Of a stretch of 64,000 bases of DNA, positions 1 through 13,080 are shown piece after piece. Position 1 is the first letter of the stretch, and the number at the start of each line of letters is the position of its first letter. This stretch comes from Planococcus citri. Taxonomy: Eukaryota; Arthropoda; Insecta; Hemiptera; Pseudococcidae. The stretch is from assembly GCF_950023065.1 (NCBI RefSeq), contig NC_088681.1, forward strand, positions 62,282,836 to 62,346,835. Reading direction: 5' to 3'. A model generated the notes under the pieces. The model did no database searches. It had not been told where the DNA came from and was given only the letters and a program-made list of their open reading frames with translations. The position numbers were made by a program, and so were the translations under genes.

Positions 1-942
1 ATGAATAAAAACGTTCTGAACATCCCGGATCCTGGTGAGGCATAAAGGCTCTCAATTTAGGCAAATATGTATTCAAACTTTTGTCAATTTGGTGGTGTTA
101 TACGAATTATTTTTTCGGCTCGACTCCTTCTGGATCCTATTCTGACCTCGACTGTTGACGGAAGTACATTTCAACATGTTCAAAATCCTCCCATCCCCCA
201 CCCTCCACCCCTCAACCCCAAAAAAGTAAGTTTTTAGGGATTTTTCAAAAGTGCGGAGTTCGAACATCAATAGGTATTATATTTTTTGAGCTCGACTCTG
301 CTGCGCCCCTTCAACCTGCTATTGTAAGGAAAAAAGTTCGAAAAATGTTGAAAAAGTTGCACGAGGTATCGATTTTTGATTATTCGAGTTACCCGAGTTG
401 ATTACCAGTATCTATTAATTTTTAGGATTTATAAAAGATTCACCGTCTAGCCTTTCAATAATGATAATTTTTTGCAAACTAATTCATCATCTCGCCACTT
501 TTCTAATCATATTACGCGTTAAAATAAGGTAACGATTTATAAACGCTCGTTCGTTCGTCGTTCATTGGCGGCGTAAAAGTTTTACACGACAATTAAATTA
601 TCGACAACGACGACGACGACGATGAAGGGGCCCGGGTTTCGCGTTTGGAAATTAAATTTTTATGACAGAATCGCAATCGCGACGAATAGCTTAATCAAAT
701 CAACGCCACGAAATGAGAGAGGATTTTCAAGGGTGTGTTTTTTCTCGTTGCTTCACCTCTCCCTCCCACCCTCTCTCTTATGCCAACGCGATATACCACC
801 CTCTCTGTCTCTTTTTTTAATGGTCACCTTTCTTCGTTTCGTAGTCGATGAAGGTTTTAATTATTTCGCCTGGCGATTATTACATTATGTAGGTAAGGTA
901 ACTATACCTAATACGTACTCTGTTACTTTTTGTATTTTACAG

Positions 943-3900
943 GCTGACGAAAGTTGGATTCGATCGTTTCCCGAAGTAAAACAATCCTCGTCTATGGTCC
1001 AATTAACGATGACGGTGAGTTCGGAAAACGCTCCTCAGCTGAGGGTGACCTGTCTATCGACTATACCTGGATACCTCGGGCATCACGTACAAGATACCGA
1101 GTACGCCGATTACAGATCGCATACAATTAACGGTGAGTAGTCGCTATAGTCGAATAGTACGTGAGCTTATTTTTACGAGTACGAATACAACGATGAAGTC
1201 GGTTCTCGCGATGGTAATTTGAGCGGATTTTGAACCCGAAAGTTTACATTTTCAAAGAAATGTTTCGCATTCCTATGTACGTATGTAGGTTTGCTTTTTC
1301 GTAATGAAGTTTGAAATTCGTCTGGATTTTTTGCTTGTGAAGTTCGTTGTGTGTGGAGAAAATAAGGGAGATTATTACGAGCCTTGAATTTTATTTTGGA
1401 ATTTTCCACGTGGAATATACTTACTATAAAAACAAATTGATTACTGGAATTAAATTCATTAACTAAATGATAAATTTGAGCCCAAAAATCGAGTTAATTT
1501 TTACATGCAGGAGGTATTTTGCGATATTTTGTTCAATTTATGTAATTTTTCGGGCGTCATTCGATCTTCTTTTTAGAAACAGCAGATTCTTGTCCCTTTC
1601 TGATCACTTTTGATGTTTGATGAATTTTTGAAAATTTCAGTATTTTTTTTTCTTTTGGATTAGGTAATAAAAATCAAAAAATCAATTTGTAATACTAAAA
1701 TTTTGATTACAAATTTTTCGGATTCTGATTTAAGTTGTTTAAAATGCTACAAAAATCACTTAAAATAGCATAAAATGCATCCAAATATCACTACAAACAA
1801 ATAATACTTAAAAATACATGTTTTGAAGAGAATCGCAAATCCAAAACATCTTCAGAACCTTTCTCTATCCCTTCCTCTCTCCCCCTCCCCTAATCTCATA
1901 TCTACAGTACCAGCATCAGCAGATATAGATCTTCCAGTAAGATTTCAATTTATCTGATACATTTTTGAAATCATGTTAAGAAAAATCTGATAAATTGATT
2001 TTGGGCAACTGGAAATTTGATTTACCTTTGATTTTGAGATATCCATCCTGAAATTTTGTTGTCAAAGCAGTTTCAGCGCTGTTTTTTCCTCGAGTTGGAT
2101 TTTGATCAGATTTCAAATAATGAAAAAAAAAACAACAGGCATGTCAAATACTTAAATTGATTTTATACCTTCCTGGAAACTACAGCTTGACTGGAATTTG
2201 AGGAATTTAGTTTTAAAAAGTAAATTTTTACTGAAAAAAATGTCAAAAAACCGCCAGGTACCTACTTTTAAAATTTGTTGGTAAATCCTTCAAAAATTCA
2301 GCCAGCTTTACTCAATACCTCAAAACCGAATTTTCATCCACCATACTTAATCAATTTTCATGTTCTTCAGAGGTTTTCGACAATTTTTCAATGTAGTTAA
2401 TCAAAATCTTGCTTGGAGGCTCGAAATTTAATTTAAATGGTCATATTTCAGTATACATATTATGAAGTAAATTTTGTGTGAGAAAAATTTTACAATAGAC
2501 AGGCATTAGCCAGTGTTTCTCTTCTCCCTCCCCCTTCCACCTCCTTCTCTCCCTCCCTTCTCTATCTCCATTTCAATTTGTTTAAATGATAGATCTTGTA
2601 GGTGAACGTCTTCAGTAGGATTCGAATGACTTTTTGAGAAAATAAAAATCCAACTGGGGACTTGAGATTCATTGAAAGTGGTAAATTCATGTTCATTGGA
2701 TCGATACTGAATGAGAAAAATTTAGTTCTTCGAATAGGTATAGACAGGTGAAAAATTGTCTTTCTACCCCCCCCCCTTCAACCCTCACAATTCCAATTCG
2801 TAGGAATAAATAATGAATTTTTCAAAATAAGCTAGTTTTTGGCCCAAAACAATTCTTATTGTACAAAGTCGATTATTTTACCATTTCGACTGTTTATTTT
2901 GGAAAATCCTAAAAATTAGATGAAGAACTGAAAATTAAATCGAAAATTGAAAGTAAAATGTAGATTAAATCAAGAACTGAAAATGAAACCAAAAATTTTG
3001 AGGATATAAAATTGAAAATTATCTCAAAATGAAATTCAAAAACTGGAAATACCTAAAATAAAAAACCAAAATTGAGATTGAAATCAAGAAAAAAATTAGA
3101 AAATGAAATTGAAAATTCTGAAAATTTGGTCAACATTAAACTACTTAAAACTGGAAATTCTGAACATCGAATTGAATTTTGAAAATATTAAAAACTAAAG
3201 AGGAGATTGAAAATTTTAAAAATGTAATTGAAAACCAAATTTTGAGTGAAAAAAATAAGCAATCAACGAAAATAAAACCAAAAATTTTGAGGGTCAAATT
3301 GAAAATTTTTGAAAATGAAATTCAAAAAATAAAAATGCCTAAAAAAAACAACTAAAAAACCAAAATTGAGATTCAATCTTTAAAAAAAATTTAATGAATT
3401 TGAAAATGCTGAAAATTTGATCAAAAACTGAACTACTTAAAACTGAAAATTCTGAAAATCAAATTGAAAACCAAAAATATTGAGAACTAAAAGTGAGATT
3501 GAAAATTTTAAAAATATGTAGGTTCAATTTGACAACTAAAAATTGAGTAAAAAGAGAACAATTACGAGTAAAATCGGAATCTGAAAATATGGAGGCTCCA
3601 ACATGTGCTCAAAACAGTTTAAAACCATTTCCAATCAATTTTCCGGGTCAAAATCAGGTAAAATGTCAAATTTCAGCTTTCTGGGTCAATTTGGTGAAAT
3701 TTTGTTTTTTTCTCATTTTTGGATCATAAATTTGAATTTTTTAAAATTCACCAAAAACTAAATTTTCTGCTGAAACTTGAAGAGAATACAGGATTTAGTG
3801 GCTGAATGTTCCAAAAATTTAGCTAAATTCAAATCAAAATTTTTCCGGTACACTAATGAATTTCCGGGTCTTTGGCAGGTTTTCGTTTTCAAAAATTTTT

Positions 3901-5843
3901 AAAACAATCAAAATTTTTCTGGAGGGACTAGATTGATTTTGTATGTTGAATAAGCATACAATTAGCCAAGTTGTTCCTCCCTCTTCTTCTCTCATCGTCA
4001 TTTCAATTTTCCAAGACCACGAATCTTCAATGTAAACCGTACACTTTTTATAATCAAAATTTTCCGAACGTTCCTTCGAAAGTGGGAATGAAGCCAATTC
4101 TCAGATGTTTGAATTAAATTACCTCCTTTTGAGTTATATTTTGAATCATTTGAACTAAGTATTTGAAGATGGAATTTAAATTTTTTCGAGGCTCTTCGTG
4201 GGCTGAAAATTATAAAATTTGCTTTTCATTGATTGATGGGAACTTGTTGATTTTTTCCATTTCAAAAGAAATCATCCCCATCAGAGACTGAACTAAAGAT
4301 TTTGGTTTGGTGAGGGGGGGGGGGTTAACGGGAAATTTGTCGACGAAGAATTCTGCCAGTTGACATTATAGGTATGGGTTTTCTTATAGCCTATCACAAC
4401 TTATAAAAAATTTTTGTTTTCCCTGCCTAATTTTTACAGAAGCTTCAAACATGAAAATTTTCATTTTGTAAAGAAAAAACAAATCAACCCCAGCGTAGTG
4501 AAGGCAAAATCTTTCAAAAATGTTTTTTATGTGAAGAGTCATGATTTTTTCGGTTTCAAAATTTTAGAATTCGATTGATGATTTTTTATAAATTCCAAGT
4601 CTGAAAAAAAAAAACGCGCGCAGGCTTGAACGATCTGAGGGCAAATTTTGAGAGGGGGGACTCCGCCTTTGGTTTGTCCCTAACCTCCATTTCAAAAAAA
4701 TCCCTCTTTTCAGATTCACAAAAATAATCATTTTAAATAAAAAATTGTAATTTCAAAATTCTCCAATTTGATTTGAAAAATAAATGTAGATAGCCCTGAA
4801 ACTTTGAAACATGCTGTCTTCAAAAGTTCAACTTTTATTCAAATCGAAGTCATTCGATGACATCTGATACTCGTAGCAATCCCTTCTCCTTCATCTGGTG
4901 AAAAAAAATTAGATCATTGCACGAACTGCTTCGATGACGACCTGAAACTTGAAAGCAGTACCTATACGTACCTATAAAAAACGAAGGAAGTTTCTTTTGA
5001 ACGAGATTCTTATCTTAGCAGGACATTACTTTTTTATTTTTCGCTTACTCACGTTGTCGGTGGCCGGAAACTTCGACGACGACGACGACGACAACGATGA
5101 AATATAAAAAAATTCGTTTTCCCATCGTCGTCGTCGTCGACGTAGCCTAGTCCGCGTACCGTACACTTAATTTCGAGAAGTCCTTTTTACAGCGAGCGAT
5201 GCTGATTAAACTGTCATAATTCAAGGCAACGCCTGTTTGGAAATTCTATCAAAATTTATTTATCTCGAGTACCCTTGAAATAAGTATAACGTAGCTGTAG
5301 TAAAAAAAAAGCTGAAAGAGAGGTGTTTTTAAAATAAACTTTTTTTTTTTACTTTTTACAAGAGCTCGTCGTCATCGTCGTCGTCGTTGAGCTCGCGTAA
5401 ATTAAAAAAAATTATTCAAAGAGAAAGAGGACTGGAGAGGGTAGCGGTAGGTGAGACTGTATGAGAGGGCATAGTTGAAAAATTATACCGTTTCGATTGG
5501 ATTACCTACCTGTTCTCTCTCTCTCTCGCTTTGTTGTGTGAAGTGACGTAAGCAACAGTTTTCAACGTTTTAATGAAGATTACGACGATGAGCGACGAGG
5601 GACGTACTCGAGGTAAATACCCCTGAGGAATGTGTAGCTGGGTATACCATTTGCAGAGAGAAAAAAACAGCCAGCGAATATATTTTCAAACTATTTTTTA
5701 TTTTTCGTATTTATGTTGCAGTTGATGTAGCTGTGCCTCCAACTGAAGCGGCTCAAACTGCTGGAACGGATGCGACGATGAGATGTCGGTGGCAAATTTC
5801 AGTATTATTGTTCCTCGGAATGTTTACCCTTACTTCCTTATAA
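943..5843 (+). CDS. 3' part of an Ig-like cell-surface protein gene (two terminal exons), possibly beaten-path-like
   Basis: Two exons are visible. The first (943-1132) follows a TTTTACAG acceptor and ends in phase 1 at GTGAGT. It encodes SMVQLTMTVSSENAPQLRVT followed by CLSTIPGY, which looks like the F/G strands of an immunoglobulin domain. The second (5722-5843) follows TTGCAG, continues in the matching phase and ends at TAA 5841-5843. It gives a Thr/Ala-rich stalk and then a hydrophobic tail (WQISVLLFLGMFTLTSL) that would serve as a GPI-attachment signal or membrane anchor. The matching phase across a 4.6 kb intron and the plausible C-terminus support one gene whose 5' exons lie left of the window. 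Ig-domain membership is inferred from the Cys context; assignment to the beaten path family is a guess. The intron (1133-5721) holds AT-rich low-complexity sequence and no other exon that I can support. Confidence 0.55.
2880..3560. repeat. Degenerate AAAATTGAAA array in the intron
   Basis: The stretch is built of imperfect units around AAAATTGAAAATGAAATTG, roughly 20-35 bases each and too diverged to give a single period. It lies in the long intron of the Ig-like gene and has no coding potential. Confidence 0.5.
5072..5145. repeat. Inverted GAC/GTC trinucleotide tracts
   Basis: A (CGA)n tract near 5073-5094 is followed about 30 bases later by the complementary (CGT)n tract near 5124-5143, so the two could pair as a hairpin. 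Further CGA/CGT runs occur at 604-622 and 5366-5392. Confidence 0.6.
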
Positions 5844-6240
5844 CTTTTGGTAAGTTGTTTCTATAACTGACTGTTTTCTATCCGATGATATCACGCTAGC
5901 CTACCTTTTGCTCTGTAGAGTGCACTCGCTTGCGTTGTAGTATTGTATGTAGTATTTGCATAAGAACGGAATACGTACTTCTGACATGCTTTTTGTATTG
6001 GGAAAATAAGGAATGATTCCAATATCTATCCACATCTGCGTATATCCTGAGAATTACGCAACGAATGGGATTTGAACGGATACATCGTCAAAAAGTTTTC
6101 ATCGATGAAAATCACGAGAATTTGAAAAACAATTTGTGTGAACAGCTGAAATAAACACCTCGTTGGATGATTGAATTTTCTTGTAGGTACTGCGTTTAAC
6201 GATGAATCATCTCCAATAGATACCATCGAATTATCAAACC

Positions 6241-6594
6241 TTTTTTTTTTTTTTTTTTTTTTGATCAGATAAGATTAGGTTAGATCAAATCCGGACGTTT
6301 GACGCGATTTGATCCGCGACCATGATATAATCAGGTCCAAGTTTTAATCGGATTACGTACATTTGTCAAGACCTGATTAAATCAGATAAGGGAAAAATTG
6401 AGTGTGGTCATATCTCAATACACCTCTTCCAGACTTTTTGATCAGATCAGATCAGATTTGATAAAATCTAGACACTTCTCGGATGCAATTTGATCTAACT
6501 AGGTTGAATCAGATCAGAGTTTTGATCCGATTATATGTACCTATCTGTTCAGACCTTTTGACACCTGATTCTGATATAAAAAAAAAAAAAAAAA
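6241..6594. repeat. Block between a T21 and an A17 run, rich in GATC
   Basis: The block starts with about 21 T and ends with about 17 A. Between them TGATCAGAT-like strings recur (TGATCAGATAAGATTAGG, TCAGATCAGATCAG and others). Its right half (from about 6505) belongs to the inverted-duplication arm; the left half does not. Probably a small repeat element. Confidence 0.4.
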
Positions 6595-8945
6595 CGATTT
6601 CTTAAATACGGCTACGTAGTTACCAGAAAAAAAACGGGGGAATATGAACAAATAAATTTAATTTCGAAAGTGTACAATCAAACATCAAATGGTTTTGCAA
6701 CATAAACTAAAAAATATATATATAAGGTTAGGTACCCATTTAAAAAATATACATAATACGTAAATATAGTATACTAATCATCGAATCATCATCATTTAAA
6801 AAAAAAATCAAAATTCCTAATCAGTACTGTCAATAGTCTTGGTCAACTTCGCCATTTCCTCAATAACCTTTACTTCTTCGATGTATCCTTTACCTTTATC
6901 ATCAACTTTGAACAACGACAATGAATTCAAATTGAAATCTTCATATTTTTCGTCAGTCATTTCACCCAAATAACTCAAAGTTACATCATTTATCGGACAA
7001 GCGTACATAGGACTCTTAAAATGATCGTTTTGTAAAAACGTCCATCCTAAATCAACGATATTGTAATCAGTGCAGATTTTTTTGATATTCCATTCGTTAT
7101 TAGGGTCTAAATTAGGAACATTGTGCATGATGAACAGGATTCCGTAATTATAATTTTGACCCTCGTGTTCCTGTAGCAAGGAAACAGTTTTCCAGAAATA
7201 TCTGGGAATACGGTACTGATCGTCTGGCCACTCAATATTTTCAAACAAAGGATTACGTAGACCGTCGGGTAGTCTTGTAAGTTCTTCGTAAATCCCAGTT
7301 TCGACGCCAACCCAATCGGTAATCTGCGAATTTCGATCAAAGAGAACAGCTGATGAAAATATTCAAGTTTTTACGGATGACCAAAAAAGTTGGACTAGAA
7401 TTTTCCGTACTTGAGTAACTTTTCGTATAAATATCTCCAAGGCTTGCCATTGAGCTAGCAAATCGCGCCACATCGGAGCAGTGAAGATATTCTGTCGTGA
7501 AGCTGATTTCCAGTAATCGAAGAGGAAATCCTCTTCGGGAGCTAGCGGTACTTTGACAAATGGGCAATTACGCTGAAAATATCGAGAAATTCGGCTTGGT
7601 TTATGATGATTCTGAAAATGTGAGGTAAGCGCAAAACAGGTATACGTACAGGAGAGTAAAAAATATCGATGTCGTTTTTGTAAATATCCAAGTTCTTCCG
7701 GTATTTCCGGAGGTCGTCCTCTTGACGAATCAGTTCTAGTTGCGGAAATTCACCTCCATAGATGAAATACCGCAAACATATAATTTTTTCGTCATATTTG
7801 TCAAAATTAAACTGAATTAATTCGACAACTAGGTGATGCTATGAGAAATAATCGGCTTATAGTATACTCGTACCTAATGCAAGTGGTTCCCATCAGATTA
7901 ATTGCTTTGTCTTACCTCTGGTACATCGAAATCTTGATCAGGCCATGATTTATCCGGAGCATAAATCTGTTGGTTAAATTCAGTACACAATACGTACATC
8001 ATAAAGAATAAACACATTTCGAGGCACTTAAGACTTGCAGAAATAAAAATCTCACCAAGAATCCAACTGCACTATAATTCCGAATATTATTCGTGAAGTA
8101 AATTTGAGATTCAACGGAATGTTCGCATATTGGCGTGGCAGCCGCTTTACCAACCTCCGTCGAGTGTATAGCAAAAGTATTAGGATGATCTGGATCCTGA
8201 TTTGGGCAAGCCACGAAAATTTCTTGATTTTTATCTATAGTTTTCACGAGGTAGTGTTTACTCGTATGTGAGTCATCTTCTTCTACCTCTACCTTTAGGT
8301 ATCCGAAATGGTGAAACTTGGGTGCGTCCAAATAGATAACTGGTTCGTATAAACCTAAAGCTGAATATAAACACACACATAATTAGGGTGGTGCAAATTA
8401 AATTTCGGCTTTCTATCCTAATTTGATTAAATTTTGATTTTTTATTGCGCGAAAAACGAGTCTTTGAATTTTTAAACAAATTACCAAAATTCGAAAAATA
8501 AATTTCACATCTGAAATTCCGACTAATGGAGTACCTAACTCCATTCAAATAAATGCTTCACAATAATATATTCTTACCAAAACGAATTGCATTTATAGTA
8601 ATGATGATTGAAATGTAAAAAAAAGTAACGCTGCAGTTTGAATTCATCTTGCGTTTTTGATGTGAATTAACACTATAAATGAGAAACAATTCCCACAACT
8701 ACACAGGGTACGAATGACATGGAATGAGAACGATTTGAAATTTTCATCAGTTAGATTTGAAGGTTTTATCGCTGTGAATGGCGAAAACATGTGGAAGCAA
8801 TTGCGTAAACATCTTTATAATGTCATCTCATAGCAGTTGATTTATGTATGGTGACGATGAGTAACAGATATTCAGATTTTTCAAAAAGAATTCGTTCGAT
8901 TTTTTTTTCTCAACAGACTTTGACGTACCTACTTCAATATTTCGT
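6505..8945. repeat. Left arm of an inverted segmental duplication carrying a whole gene
   Basis: This segment matches the reverse complement of 16575-19025 through exons, introns and about 300 bp on either side. Introns are near-identical (for example, the intron 1 sequence at 8480-8577 against 16949-17050), so the duplication is recent. The outer limit was placed where the similarity to the AAACTCTGATC region stops; the inner limit lies just past the CTTCAATATTTC string near 8932-8943. Confidence 0.85.
6817..8647 (-). CDS. Secreted non-specific DNA/RNA endonuclease-like pseudoenzyme, copy 1
   Basis: Six exons: 8578-8647, 8056-8360, 7916-7966, 7650-7838, 7411-7572, 6817-7323. Lengths are 70/305/51/189/162/507, total 1284 nt, 427 residues, with standard GT/AG ends. 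Exon 1 is a signal peptide (MNSNCSVTFFYISIIITINA). The remainder matches the Endonuclease_NS family as seen in insect dsRNases: FVACPNQDP near the N-terminal module, then KVPLAPEEDF where active members have RGHLAPKADF, APMW for the NxAPQW region, IPRYFWKTV for the conserved IPxxFWK strand, and YACPINDV near the end. The general-base His is replaced by Pro and the metal-binding Asn by Phe, so nuclease activity is not expected. The family is known for secreted gut and salivary nucleases; the actual role here is unknown. An intact inverted twin lies at 16879-18719. Confidence 0.8.
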
Positions 8946-9149
8946 GGTAACAAGAGTAGGACCAATATCAGTCGCCTAAAAGATTCCGAATAGAATGTAT
9001 TAAGGAAAAATGATTCACTTTTTCCGTTAATGAGGAATCATTTTTAACGCGAGGATGGGAAAGAGGTGTCACGTTCCATTCATTAGGTACTTATGCTTTA
9101 ATTTAAAGGGCATTTTCTGAAATCAAATTTTCAAATAGGTACGGAAAAA

Positions 9150-10730
9150 AATAAAGGGTACCCCGCATCCTCCCCTCCCCCACTTCGATAGGATTGGCAA
9201 AATGCCCTGAACCTCGGATTTCGATGAAACTCACAAGGTATATGTTTAGTACCCCCGAAAAATAATTTTGGGTCCATAGACCGCCCCACCCCACCCCCTC
9301 AGCCAGAAGGGGACAAAAAACGCGTTTATCAGGGGAACAATTCTGCATCAGCGAGTAATTGAGATACATTTATTCTGTAAACGAATATAATGTAGTTAGA
9401 AGATATATGGGGGTACCTCCCTGAATTATTTTCAGAATTTTTCATCGCTTGGGGGGAGAAGGAGGGACGAAAGAAAACTATAAATCGACATTACTCCGGA
9501 ACGAAAAAACATACCAATACGATTTTTTCGTCAAATATGTTTATCTTTAGATCTACTTTCTATAGAAATCATCACCCGGCCATTTGGAGTGGTGGGTCAA
9601 GCTCAAAAGCTCAAAAACCCACGTTTTTTACTTTTTTCTCCAAAAATATGGACAAATGGCGGAAATTGAAGGGAACTAAATTTTTTAGCGTGAAATTTTA
9701 CCTCAGAATGTGTAATTGAGAATTCATTTATACCGCGTGATCGTAAAACTGCAAGCGCAGAAGTATAGCTGAAAGGGTATTCCAGGGTAAAAAATGTGAA
9801 ATGCCCCTGTCCTCAGATTTCTGAAACTTTGATGAAACATCGTAGGTTACCTTTAAAACAAATGTTGGAGCTGAAAAAATCCCCCCCTTGCTAACAATAG
9901 CGAAAAACCGCTTTTTTTGGGGGGGGGGAAATCATGCTACAACGAGTTTTGAAAAAACAAATTCTGAATTCACTCAAAATATGGAGGAGGCAGCATAATG
10001 AAAGTAGGTACATATTTGAGATTCCGTGTCGGTCTATGCTATCGCCGCGCCGTCAAAATCCAAGGGTACTTTTAGGGTTCTACTGCGCTCAGTAGAACCC
10101 TAAAAGTACCCTTGGATTTTTCCAACTCGTGTTTTTTGGGGGGTAGGGGGTATTAGTATGTAGTCGGTGTTTTGAAAATATTTTCTTCGCGAATGTTTCG
10201 CTGTAGTGACGAAAAAGTATTGAAAGATATATATTTCTGACACTGAGGAAATACTTTGGATCGCAGTGATGCCAGTATTTTAGGTTTCAAGAAATCGAGA
10301 AAAATTGCAAAAAATTCCTAAATTGCAGGCAATAAAGAATCTCAAATAATTTCATGTGGGACTGGGTCGCCATTTTTCTGATTTTTCTCAAAACAAATTG
10401 TTTACAGGGGCTACAGTGAAAAAAACACGGTTTTTTCGAAAATGCCTAACTTTGAGGGCCCATGTGTTCCCTTTAGGGGCACTTCTGGATCTAGAATTTT
10501 TCTGTACAACTTTCAACTCAAAATGACGGTTTTTGCTAAAATTGGTAAAAATCCACAGTGTTTTTCCTTTTTTTCGCAATCCACCCAATCTACTACATAG
10601 GTAAGGTACGCCTATTATGTTTTCAATGTACTCGTATGTACTTGGTGGGTATGGGTAACTCACGGATCATTCCATGCCAACTCAACCAACGTTTTTGGGA
10701 CATGTCTTTCAATTTCGCTCAAATTTATTT
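9150..10730 (+). repeat. Repeat unit, copy a
   Basis: About 1.5 kb in direct orientation with 11570-13080 (copy b). Matching landmarks include GATTTCGATGAAACTCACA (9216 and 11611), CACCCGGCCATTTGGAGTGG (about 9574 and 11959) and TACAACTTTCAACTCAAAAT (10505 and 12945). No open frame of substance; the short ones in it are not conserved among copies. It seems to be a non-coding mobile element of unknown class. Confidence 0.7.
10055..10120. repeat. Perfect 31-bp hairpin
   Basis: The arm 10055-10085 is exactly complementary to 10090-10120, leaving a four-base loop CGCT. Copy b has only one arm at the same place (from about 12483), so the second arm was gained in copy a. Confidence 0.9.
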
Positions 10731-10854
10731 TACAATATAAACCCACCCAGTAAGTAAGAACACAGCAATTAGTTTGGTCCCAGACCCCTCAGGGGGTGGG
10801 CGGGGGAGCTTCCATTATTTTCACATTTTCTCGAGGTACTCAACTTCAGCTGAC

Positions 10855-13080
10855 CATTCCTCCATAACTATGATACTTCTGATTTCACAGTTCGAAAGCG
10901 CACAGCATTAAGAACTTTTTAAGAATTGTGAACTTTTCAAAAGCTGAAAGTTGAACTTTCAAATTGAAAGTTCAAATTTCAAAATGACGCTGGAAGTGGG
11001 AGCGACCACTTAAAATTTTTTAAAAATTTCCATAGATGTACCTTTTGACGTTTTTTCGAAATATTCAAATTTCGAGATGGGATCTGTCAATGGAGGAGGA
11101 GCACCCTCACCCCTAATTTTGGGCGAAACTTTTGAAAGAAAATCTGGGGCATGTGACACATGGAATAGTATGTTTTTGGTGACGCTGAACACGAATATGA
11201 CGTCAGATTTTTGATTGGACCCATCCACGGCCTCCAACAATTTTTTTTGACTTTTACCTATGAGGGGAGGTTCTGGGGGCCATGGGTGAAGTCGATTTGA
11301 AAAACAAAGGCAATATTTGTGTTCAGCGAGATCGAAAACATACTATTTCAGGTGTCACTCGAATGTAACCATTTTGGGGGTTACCCCCTTTGGGGAGGTA
11401 CTGGGGACCGTGGACGGATCCAATCAAAAATCTAACGTCACATTCGTGTTCAGCGTCACCAAAAACATAGAATTAGATATATCACATGCACCAGATTTTC
11501 TTTCGAAAGTTTCGCACAAAATTAGAAGTGATGGTGCTCTCCCCCTCAATTGACAGATCCCATCTCGAAAGGGTACCCCCGGATAAGATAGGCAAAATGC
11601 CCTTAACCTCAGATTTCGATGAAACTCACAGGGTATGTTCAGTACCCCCAAAAAATAATTTTGAGCCCATAGCCCGCTCCCCACTCCACCACCCTCAGCC
11701 AGGGGGGCCAAAAAACGCGTTTTTCAGGGGGAAAATTCTGTATCAGCGCGTAATTAAGATAAATTGATTCTGTAAACGAATATAGTTAGAGGATACATGG
11801 GCGTACCTCCTGAATTTTTTCAGAATTTTTCATCGCATGGGGGAAGAAGGGGGGACAAAAGAAAACTTCAAATCGACATTACTTCGGAACGAAAAAACAT
11901 ACCAAAACGATTTTTTCGTCAAATATGTATCCTTAGGTCTACTTACTATAGAAGTCATCACCCGGCCATTTGGAGTGGTGGGTCAAGCTCAAAAGCTCAA
12001 AAAACTGTCAAGAAACCACGTTTTTTGCGTTTTTCTCCAAAAATATGGACAAATGGCGGAAATTGAAGCGAACCAAGTTGTTCAGCGTGAAATTTTACCT
12101 CAGAATTGTGTATTTGAAAATTCATTTACACCGCGTGATCGTAAAACTACATGCGCAGAAGTATTTGTGCTTACATCAAGATAGCTGAAAGGGTATTCCT
12201 GGGTAAAATAGATGAAATGCCCCTGTCCTCGGATTTCTGAAATTTTGATGAAACATTGTTGGGTACCATTAAAAAAAATGTCGGAGGCAAAAAATTCTCC
12301 CCCCACCCACCCTCCCTTGCTCATAATAGCGAAAAAAGGGCCTTTTTCGGGGGGAAAAAATCCATGCTTCAACGAGTTTTGAAAAAAATCTGTATTCACT
12401 CAAAATATATGGAGGAGACAGTATAATGAAAGCACATACATAGGTATTTGAGATTCTGCATCAATCTATGCTATTGCCATCAAAATCCAAGGCCACTTTT
12501 AGGGTTCTACTGAGCAATTGAAAAGTGAATATTTTTATTTGGAGAGGGGGTATTAGTAGTTGGTGTTTTGAAAATATTTTGTTCGCACAAGTTTCGCTAT
12601 AATGACAAAAAAATATTGAAAGAAGATAATATGCATATTTCTGAAATTGAGGAAATATTTTGGAACGTAGTGATGCCAATATTTTAGGTTTCAAAAATTG
12701 TAAATTGGCAAAAATTTAGAAATTTTTATTGATTTTTCGAAATTTACAAAAACAATTAAAAATAATAGCATAGAATGGACGCAGAATCACAAATACATTT
12801 AAGACTGGGTCTATCGTTATTTTTCTCAAAACAAATTGGGTACAGGGGCTACAGTGAAAAAAATACACGGTTTTTTCGAAAATACACCCACTTTGAGGGC
12901 ACATGTTTTCCCTTTAGGTGCACTTCTGGAGCCAGAATTTTTCTGTACAACTTTCAACTCAAAATGACGGTTTTTGCTGAAATTGGTAAAAATCCACAGT
13001 TTTTTTTTCTTTTTTTTTTCGTGATTTACCCAATCTACTACATAGTACGCAGGTAGGTATACCTATGTTTTCAATGTACT
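10855..13080 (+). repeat. Repeat unit, copy b, interrupted by an insert
   Basis: Copy b is in direct orientation to copy a and inverted relative to copy c. It extends further upstream (10855-11069) than copy a does. Similarity to copy c covers 10855-11069 and 11571-12385; similarity to copy a runs on to about 13080. The 501-bp insert at 11070-11570 is absent from copy c. Confidence 0.7.
11070..11570. mobile_element. 501-bp foldback insert with a clean empty site
   Basis: It begins TTTCGAGATGGGATCTGTCA and ends in its near-perfect inverse; the arms run about 170 bp each way. Removing it restores ATTCAAAGGGTACC exactly as found (inverted) in copy c near 15235-15250. No transposase. The target-site duplication is not clear: the flanks read AAA on the left and GGG on the right. 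Confidence 0.75.

Noticed and set aside
622..1140. A 172-codon + strand frame
   Set aside because: Only its last part (943-1132) behaves as an exon; the upstream part includes a CGA microsatellite and a pyrimidine-rich stretch before the acceptor.
7107..7775. Frames of about 77 codons overlapping the nuclease-like gene in other phases
   Set aside because: Shadows of exons 4-6 or frames running through intron sequence; the spliced model explains the region and is mirrored by copy 2.
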